NCBI GenBank assembly: GCA_946411835.1
Contig: CAMKFK010000014.1
Span: forward strand, 1-36,277
DNA length: 36,277 nt
Direction of reading: 5' to 3'
From: an uncultured Clostridia bacterium
GTDB taxonomy: Bacteria > Bacillota > Clostridia > Oscillospirales > Oscillospiraceae
Position numbers and translations under genes: made by a program. The notes beneath the pieces were generated by a model. That model did not search any database. It worked only from the letters and a program-made list of their open reading frames with translations, and was not told where the DNA came from. Shown in pieces: positions 8,309 through 14,946 of this stretch. Every line of letters begins with the position of its first letter. Positions within the stretch are counted from its first letter, which is position 1.

Positions 8309-9625
8309 ATGAAAAGATGGATTTGCACGGCTCTGGCGCTGCTGCTGGCGGCGAGCCTTGCCGCCTGCGGCAAACAGGAGACGCCGGTCGGAGAGCCGGA
8401 GCCGTGGAGCCGTGAGGGGTACTTCACGGACGAGGACGGCAACCTGCTCTCCCTCACCTATTTTGAAAACGACGAGAGCTTTCCGGATGGCTGGTACGTC
8501 GGCGCCATGCTGGGCGAGGAGATGTACGGCAACACGATCCCGCAGGAGGGCGACTCCCTCTGCGGCAACATCATGCCGGACTACGAGACGGGCGAGTTCG
8601 TCGTCACCGTCTCCGAGGAGGGCGAGGACGGCGTCCTGCTGACCGTTGAGGGCGGCGAGACATACCACTTCAAGGTGTACGATGTGCCGGAGGCGACCAT
8701 TTTCGTCTCCGTCAACGTCGATGGCAGGGGCAATATCGACTATGCCGAGGGCGAGGAGTTGCCCGAGGTCGATTACGACCGCCCCTATCAGTCGTCGCAG
8801 ATCAATCTGGCGGAACCGGCCGCGTACACGTTCTTCGCGTGGCCGGACGAGGGCAGCTACTTCATCAAGTGGACGAAGGACGGCGCGGACTATTCCGACG
8901 AGCCGCAGATCACCGTCCTGCTGGACGAGAGCGCGGACTACGTCGCCGTCTTCGAGAGCGATGAATACTCCGGCGCGTACCTCGACCCGGATGTTGGGGA
9001 GGAGGCGCTTTGGATCGAGCGGCAGGACGACGGGACCTATTCCGTCAAGCTGAGCATCTTCCGCCTGACCGTGCTGGACGACGGCGTGGGTCGGGTGGAG
9101 GACGACAGCCTCCGCTTCACCGCGACGGACGCCAACGGCAACCCGATCTCCGGCGTGATCGACCGGGGCTTCGAGGAGCTGATCGTCACCTTTACCGACT
9201 CGACGTGGCCGCTCATTGAAAACGGCACGACCTTTACCTATGAGACGGAGAACGCCGCGTTCTTCCGTGACGACGACAATCCCGTCAAGCCCTATACGGG
9301 CGAATACCGCTCTGACGGGGCGCGCGCCGTTGTAGATACCTTCGGCAATACGGACGCGCTGTTCGTCGTCGAGCGGGACGGCGGCGCGCGGGAGTCCTCC
9401 CGATGGGACTTTACCGGCTTCTTTGACCCGGATACGCTGACGGTCGCGTACAGCGACTGCGTCTTGCGCACCGTCGCCTACGGAGAGGACGGGGAAGTGA
9501 CCGGCGAGACCGTCGTTTACGAGAACGGCACGGGCTCCGTACAGTTCCGCGAGGACGGTACCTTCGCCTGGCACGGCGACCGGTCCGAGCAGGAGAACCT
9601 CGTCTTCGAGCCGATAACGGACTGA
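8309..9625 (+). CDS. Acidic lipoprotein of unknown function
   Basis: RBS AAAGGAGGA; lipobox LAAC in MKRWICTALALLLAASLAACGK; very Asp/Glu-rich body. Confidence 0.8.
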   Translation: MKRWICTALALLLAASLAACGKQETPVGEPEPWSREGYFTDEDGNLLSLTYFENDESFPDGWYVGAMLGEEMYGNTIPQEGDSLCGNIMPDYETGEFVVTVSEEGEDGVLLTVEGGETYHFKVYDVPEATIFVSVNVDGRGNIDYAEGEELPEVDYDRPYQSSQINLAEPAAYTFFAWPDEGSYFIKWTKDGADYSDEPQITVLLDESADYVAVFESDEYSGAYLDPDVGEEALWIERQDDGTYSVKLSIFRLTVLDDGVGRVEDDSLRFTATDANGNPISGVIDRGFEELIVTFTDSTWPLIENGTTFTYETENAAFFRDDDNPVKPYTGEYRSDGARAVVDTFGNTDALFVVERDGGARESSRWDFTGFFDPDTLTVAYSDCVLRTVAYGEDGEVTGETVVYENGTGSVQFREDGTFAWHGDRSEQENLVFEPITD

Positions 9626-9791
9626 GGGATGCTATATTCGGAAGAGGAGCGTTCCGACGCCCCGCCGCCGATCCGGGCGCGCCTGTCGGCGCATTTTGCC
9701 GGCGGTCATGGTTTTGTGCATTGTGCTGAGTTTTTCTGCGGCGATCGCGCCGGGTTTTGGATCAATACAACAAACAATTTGGTTTTGTTTA

Positions 9792-9820
9792 TTGACAAAT
9801 CATCCGCTTCGTCCTATTCT
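9792..9820 (+). promoter_or_regulatory. Putative sigma-A promoter of the M20-dockerin / cohesin-SLH genes
   Basis: TTGACA - 17 nt - TATTCT. Confidence 0.6.
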
Positions 9821-9835
9821 TAGAAATCATAGTGT

Positions 9836-9856
9836 GCGGGAGTGCTCCGCTTTTTT
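9836..9856 (+). terminator. Leader terminator-like hairpin with T6 tract between promoter and ORF
   Basis: GCGGG-AGTGC-TCCGC-TTTTTT. Confidence 0.45.
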
Positions 9857-9985
9857 CAAGGTGCTTCCGCAGCCAGAGGGAGGGGGGCGTATCGAGGTTT
9901 GCGCGCGTTTCCACACAAGCAACCATGAGAAGAAAGAATTGGAGGAACAAATAAAAAACTGCTGTCTTATGCTCTTTCGCTGAGC

Positions 9986-12900
9986 ATGATCCTCGCGTTT
10001 TTCGTCCCTGTGAACGCCTCTTTTTTAGAGGATGAAGGGCGTTTTGTTCCCGAAGTGACCTATGAAACGAGGGTCACGGACAAGGAGCGCGCCAAAATCC
10101 ACGCCATTGTGGACGAGCTTGCCGGCGACGTCGGCGACATGGTCGTCGGCGACGGGACGTATGATCCCCATTCCCTCATCGGCGCGCTGGCGACCGGGTC
10201 CAGCTTTGACTCGATCTCCCAGGGCCGCAGCGGACTGACCATTCCGACGGAATATCCGTTTGACTGCCCCGATGAGGAGGTCAACCGCTTCGAGCGCTCC
10301 CGCAAGGTCGCCAAGCTCGACAGCGTGATGGAGCTGTGCGAGGCGCTGGGCTTTGAGGTCATCGTCCACCCGCACGACGATAAGTACATCTACGTCGAGA
10401 TCGGCGATCCCGACGCGCCGGAAATGGTCATGGCGCTGAGCCACCTCGATTCCCCGACCGGTTCCATTTCCGCCGCTCAGCTTGCGCGCTGGCGCAACGG
10501 CGCGGGCGAGCTGGGCGCGGAGGGCGCCTATCACGCCCCCTACGTCAAGGACGGCTGGCTCTACGGCGCCGGCGTGCAGGACGACAGCGGCCCGACCCTC
10601 GCCACCCTGTTTGCCGCCAAGGCGCTGATGGATTCCGGCGTGCATCTTGACCGCCGTGTCCGCATCGTCATGGGCTGCTTTGAGGACGGAAACCCCGGCG
10701 TCCCCAGCGCGGCGAACACCCTCAGGTACATGGACATTCCGTACTATACCTCAAACCCCAGCTTCTATGACAACTGGTGCTACAAGTCCCTCGACCGTCA
10801 GGAGACGCCGATCGCCGGCTACACCTCCGACTCCCGTTTCCCTGTGGTCGTCGGCAACACCAGAGCGTGGACGCCCAATGTGCAGTTCAGCCTGAGCGAC
10901 GACGCGGGCAAGGCGTACTCCCTGCTCTCCGCTGAGGCGAACGTTACGCTGCGCGAGGGCGATCCCACCCTGAAGGACATCGTCTACGGCAGCGCCACGC
11001 AGATTGCCTCCCGCGCGGTGTTCACCCTGAAGACCGACGGGCACAATACCGACGCCTTTACGAGCGCGGTGCTCGCCGCCGCGACCGAGCGCGGCTGGCT
11101 GCCCGCCGAGGAGGGCACGACCCCCAAGGTCGCCTTCTCCACGGACGACGACGGCAATCTCGTCCTTGAAATCAACACCGACGTGGCGATGGAGTATCCC
11201 ATGCCCATGTACGGGAAAAACGCCATCGTCTGGGGCATGTATCTCATCAAGACCGGTTTGGACGAAGTGGGCAGCGAGCTCAGGCTCAGGGACTTTGCCG
11301 CCGCCATCTGCGACCTTTTCTTCCGGAACTGCGTGGAGGGCGAGGCGTACATCGGCAAGTACATGGGCATCCCCGAGGCGCTGCTGCGCGACCCGCGCGA
11401 CGGCGCGGCGAACCTGACATTCGCGCTCATGGGCGGCATCAACAAGGAGACGCTGATGAGCTTCTTCGACACCGAGAGCGGGCTTCTCAGCATCCCGATG
11501 CAGGTGCGCTACCTCTTCGCCGACGGCGACGATTATGCGGAGGTCATGCCCATCGTCGTCGAGGCGTTTACGAGCAAGGGGCTTTCTCTGTCCGCCGCAG
11601 TCCCCAGGTATTCGGATCCGACGCTTTACCTCTCCCGCGACAATCTGCTCACCGCAATGCAGATGGAGAGCTATCTTGCCTCCATGCACTTCAACCCGGA
11701 GGAGTTTGCCGACGTTTACGGTCTGATCGACCTGTCTTACCCGGTCGGTACGACGGGCGGAACGCTCGCGTCCAACTTTGTCAATAAGATGACGGCGTTT
11801 GGCGCGGTCATCCCCGGCAACGAGCGCTGGTGGCACACCGCCAACGAGCGCATCAGCGTCTCCTCCATCATTGAGATGACCAAGATGATGGCGGACGGTA
11901 TGCTCGAAATGGCGCGTTACACCGGCGAGGCGGGCGCGCAGTATATGTGGGCGGACATCCCCGGCTGCAACGCCGACCGCGCCGACCTCGACCTGCTTGA
12001 CGTGACCGTGGCCACCTACCAGGATGCAAGCGGCGTCGTCACCGCCGAGCAGCTCGACGGGCGTCAGCTGCTGGGCGCGACCAGCTTCAACATCCCGATG
12101 TGGAAGCAGCGCGGCAACTCGTCCTACAACCAGGCGCAGTACGAGCTTGGCCACGCTTCCGGCGGCTGCTACCTGGAGCTGGACAACGCGGACTTCCTCG
12201 CCAACACCTTCGTGCTTCCGATGCGCCTTGAGTTCAAGGTCGCCAAGCCCGACGGGATGAGCGACGAAAAGTGGCGCGGACTGGTGGAGGGCGGCGGCGA
12301 GAGCTTTGCGTTCGGCCTTGATCTGGGCGGCGAAATTCTGGACCTGTCCGTTCCGGCGGGCATGGACCCCGACGATTTCTTCTCCGCCCGTTTCGCGGAG
12401 GACACCGATGAAATCGCGTACCTCTGCGTCAACCTCGCCCTTGTGGACGGCGAGTACGATAGCGTGGAGCCGATTACCGCCGACTCCAGGACCGACCTCT
12501 TCAAGCTCAACGACGAGTGGCTCGCCACCCACGAGAACCCGTTCCCCGAGCGCGGACAGATTACCGAGCGCGGCTTCTTCCTCTTCGGCGACGGCGCGAA
12601 GGACGCGGAGTTCACCTCTCCCGACGCCGTTTTCGTCACGACCAGAGAGGACGCTGCGGAGCTCGAGCTCAAGCCCGTCGCGGGCGGCAGTGTCGGCTGC
12701 ATGACGGTTGAGATGAACGTCAACGCGGTAGAGGACATCGGCGCTGCGGTCATCCGTCTGGACTATGGCGACGATGTGTACCTCGAGTCGGTCGAGGGCG
12801 TTGAGTGGATGCCGGGCGACATGAATCTCGTCATCAACGAGGATATACCCGCCGGTACCACAAAGACCATCCGTCTGAGCTTCATGACCTTCGGCGGTTA

Positions 12901-13180
12901 TCCCGACCTGTCGGTTCGCGCGCAGGTCCGAACCTCCGCCGGTATGAATGAGGAGGAGTACGGCATGGGCGCCGTCTTCTCCACCCGCGGCTTCATCGTC
13001 GGCGACGCCAACGGCGACGGGACGGTTGCCGCCGGCGACCTGGTGCGCCTGCGCAACTACATTGGCATGAACGGCGAGGGCGTTGAGATCTTCCCGGGCG
13101 GCGATGTGAACGGCGACGGCGCGTACACCGGACTCGACCTGACCGCGCTGCACCGCTACTTTGCGACCACCCCCGTGTAA
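9986..13180 (+). CDS. Secreted M20-family (PepV/Sapep-like) metallopeptidase with C-terminal dockerin; native start probably about 9950 but lacks an ATG
   Basis: M20 motifs ALSHLDSP, GAGVQDDSGPTLA, GCFEDGNPG, GNERWWHTANERI; dockerin repeats GDANGDGTVAAGDLVRLRNYI and GDVNGDGAYTGLDLTALHRYF; upstream codons restore a KKLLSYALSLSMILAFFVPVNA signal peptide. Confidence 0.85.
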   Translation: MILAFFVPVNASFLEDEGRFVPEVTYETRVTDKERAKIHAIVDELAGDVGDMVVGDGTYDPHSLIGALATGSSFDSISQGRSGLTIPTEYPFDCPDEEVNRFERSRKVAKLDSVMELCEALGFEVIVHPHDDKYIYVEIGDPDAPEMVMALSHLDSPTGSISAAQLARWRNGAGELGAEGAYHAPYVKDGWLYGAGVQDDSGPTLATLFAAKALMDSGVHLDRRVRIVMGCFEDGNPGVPSAANTLRYMDIPYYTSNPSFYDNWCYKSLDRQETPIAGYTSDSRFPVVVGNTRAWTPNVQFSLSDDAGKAYSLLSAEANVTLREGDPTLKDIVYGSATQIASRAVFTLKTDGHNTDAFTSAVLAAATERGWLPAEEGTTPKVAFSTDDDGNLVLEINTDVAMEYPMPMYGKNAIVWGMYLIKTGLDEVGSELRLRDFAAAICDLFFRNCVEGEAYIGKYMGIPEALLRDPRDGAANLTFALMGGINKETLMSFFDTESGLLSIPMQVRYLFADGDDYAEVMPIVVEAFTSKGLSLSAAVPRYSDPTLYLSRDNLLTAMQMESYLASMHFNPEEFADVYGLIDLSYPVGTTGGTLASNFVNKMTAFGAVIPGNERWWHTANERISVSSIIEMTKMMADGMLEMARYTGEAGAQYMWADIPGCNADRADLDLLDVTVATYQDASGVVTAEQLDGRQLLGATSFNIPMWKQRGNSSYNQAQYELGHASGGCYLELDNADFLANTFVLPMRLEFKVAKPDGMSDEKWRGLVEGGGESFAFGLDLGGEILDLSVPAGMDPDDFFSARFAEDTDEIAYLCVNLALVDGEYDSVEPITADSRTDLFKLNDEWLATHENPFPERGQITERGFFLFGDGAKDAEFTSPDAVFVTTREDAAELELKPVAGGSVGCMTVEMNVNAVEDIGAAVIRLDYGDDVYLESVEGVEWMPGDMNLVINEDIPAGTTKTIRLSFMTFGGYPDLSVRAQVRTSAGMNEEEYGMGAVFSTRGFIVGDANGDGTVAAGDLVRLRNYIGMNGEGVEIFPGGDVNGDGAYTGLDLTALHRYFATTPV

Positions 13181-13214
13181 AGCGATCCAAAACAGAACCA
13201 TCTGAGTCGGGCGC

Positions 13215-13242
13215 CTCCGGGCAAGGGAACCCTTGCCCGGAG
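13215..13242 (+). repeat. Strong intergenic hairpin between the dockerin-enzyme and cohesin-SLH genes
   Basis: CTCCGGGCAAGGG-AA-CCCTTGCCCGGAG, 13-bp perfect stem, no T tract. Confidence 0.75.
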
Positions 13243-13288
13243 CGAACACGATAAACTACTGGGCGGAGGAATAGGAGAGGAATAGGAA

Positions 13289-14689
13289 ATGAACAAGTTA
13301 CATCGTACCATGTCCCTGCTGCTGGCATTCGCGCTGTCCCTGAGCCTGATGCTCCCGGTGAACGCCGCCGCAGGCATCACGGCGTCGTCCGTCACTGCCA
13401 AGGCGGGGGAGAGCGCTTCCGTTGACGTTTCCATGCAGGGCAATCCCGGTTTTGCCCTTCTCAAGGTGGAGGTCAGCTTCGATCAGGACAAGCTGGAGCT
13501 TGCCGGTGCGGAGAATGGCGCCTTTGACGTGAACTTCAACAAATACGAGCTCTCGAACGGCAAGGTCAACCTGCTGTGGGACAAGAGCAACGGAAACGTC
13601 ACCGGCGACGGGGTGCTCGCCACGCTGAAATTTAACGTCAAGTCCGGAGCGACCGGCACGGCGGACGTTTCGCTGCGCTTTGTTGAGGCGAACAACTGGG
13701 ACCTCGCGTCCCTGCAAATGACCGCTGCGGGCGGCGTCGTGACCATCGGCGGCGGCAGCGGCTCGGGCAGCGGCAGCGGCTCAGGCAGCGGAAGCGGCAG
13801 CGGTTCCGGCAGCGGCGGATCGTCCACAGCGACCAACAGCATCACGCTTCCCGCGAGCACAGAGAACGCGCAGGTAAGCGCCAGCGCCACCAGCGCGAAG
13901 CAGGGCGACAAGGTTACGGTCACGGTCACGCCTGCGTCTGGCTACACGGCGACGGGACTTCGCGTGCTGGACGCGAACGGCAACAACGTCGCGGTTACGT
14001 CTGAATCCGGCGGCAAGTTCAGCTTCACCATGCCCGCCACGGCGGTCAGCGTAGAGCCGATCGTCTCCAGAACCGGAGGAGGGGCGTCCGTCGTCGCAGC
14101 CTGCCTCAGGGATAAAAGCTGCCCCATCAGCGTATTCACCGACGCGAGTCCCACCGGCTGGTATCACGACGGTGTTCACTGGGCGCTGAGCAGGGGCGTG
14201 ATGAACGGCGTCAGCTTGAAGCGGTTCGCCCCCAACGATCCCACCACGCGCGGCATGATCGTCACCATGCTTTACCGCATGGAGGGCTCGCCCACCGGCT
14301 CCGCTGCGGCTGCGTTCAGCGACGTTTCCGCCGGAAAGTGGTACACGGACGCCATTGCGTGGGCGGCGGCGAACGGCATCGTTGTCGGCTACAGCGAAAA
14401 AACCTTCGGTCCCATGGACAACGTGACGCGCGAGCAGCTTGCCACGATCCTCAATCGCTACGCCCAGTATAAGAAGCTGGATGTGAGCGTGTCGGCGGGC
14501 TCCACTCTCTCATTGTTCAGTGACGCGAACAAAGCCTCCGACTGGGCGATTGGATCGCTGGTCTGGGCGAACAGCGCACAGATCATTACGGGCAAGGGCA
14601 GGGAGCTGCTGCTCGCCCCGAAGGACAACGCGACCCGTGCCGAGGTGGCGACCATGCTGATGCGCTTCTGCGAGAAATACGGCGTGTGA
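13289..14689 (+). CDS. Cohesin - Gly/Ser linker - 3xSLH cell-surface anchoring scaffoldin-like protein
   Basis: Signal peptide MNKLHRTMSLLLAFALSLSLMLPVNAA; cohesin-like ITASSVTAKAGESASVDVSMQGNPGFALLKVEVSFDQDKLELAG...NGKVNLLWDKSNGNVTGDGVLATLKFNV; (GS)n linker; SLH-like segments at FTDASPTGWYHDGVHWALSRGVM, FSDVSAGKWYTDAIAWAAANGIV, FSDANKASDWAIGSLVWANSAQI. Confidence 0.9.
   Translation: MNKLHRTMSLLLAFALSLSLMLPVNAAAGITASSVTAKAGESASVDVSMQGNPGFALLKVEVSFDQDKLELAGAENGAFDVNFNKYELSNGKVNLLWDKSNGNVTGDGVLATLKFNVKSGATGTADVSLRFVEANNWDLASLQMTAAGGVVTIGGGSGSGSGSGSGSGSGSGSGSGGSSTATNSITLPASTENAQVSASATSAKQGDKVTVTVTPASGYTATGLRVLDANGNNVAVTSESGGKFSFTMPATAVSVEPIVSRTGGGASVVAACLRDKSCPISVFTDASPTGWYHDGVHWALSRGVMNGVSLKRFAPNDPTTRGMIVTMLYRMEGSPTGSAAAAFSDVSAGKWYTDAIAWAAANGIVVGYSEKTFGPMDNVTREQLATILNRYAQYKKLDVSVSAGSTLSLFSDANKASDWAIGSLVWANSAQIITGKGRELLLAPKDNATRAEVATMLMRFCEKYGV
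13750..13830 (+). repeat. Low-complexity GGCAGC/GGCTCN Gly-Ser codon repeat (linker)
   Basis: Encodes GGGSGSGSGSGSGSGSGSGSGSGG. Confidence 0.85.
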
Positions 14690-14706
14690 CCTGAAGCACC
14701 TATCCC

Positions 14707-14743
14707 AAAAAAGCACGGCTTCCGAATCGGAGGCCGTGCTTTT
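14707..14743 (+). terminator. Rho-independent terminator after the cohesin-SLH gene
   Basis: AAAAAAGCACGGCTTCCGA / TCGGAGGCCGTGCTTTT. Confidence 0.8.
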
Positions 14744-14946
14744 CCTGTCGCGAAAAAAGTGATATCGGTTGCAAGCGGGAGGCAGATATGTTAAAATAAT
14801 ACAGTATACGATTAAAAATGGCAAATCTATATCTGGTTTCCGCGAGAGAACAGTATAACGGGAAAACAGCATCATCTGCCAAAGCAAGGGAAACGCTGAA
14901 CGCGGACAGAACGCTCGGCGCCCCCCGGGGAAGGAGCGGACCGACC

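Noticed and set aside
9629-9983. Small ORFs between the lipoprotein and M20 genes
   Set aside because: Overlap the predicted promoter, leader hairpin and RBS; no convincing domain or own RBS.
13750-13830. Repetitive stretch as a possible CRISPR or minisatellite array
   Set aside because: In-frame Gly-Ser linker codons inside the cohesin-SLH gene; no spacer-repeat structure.
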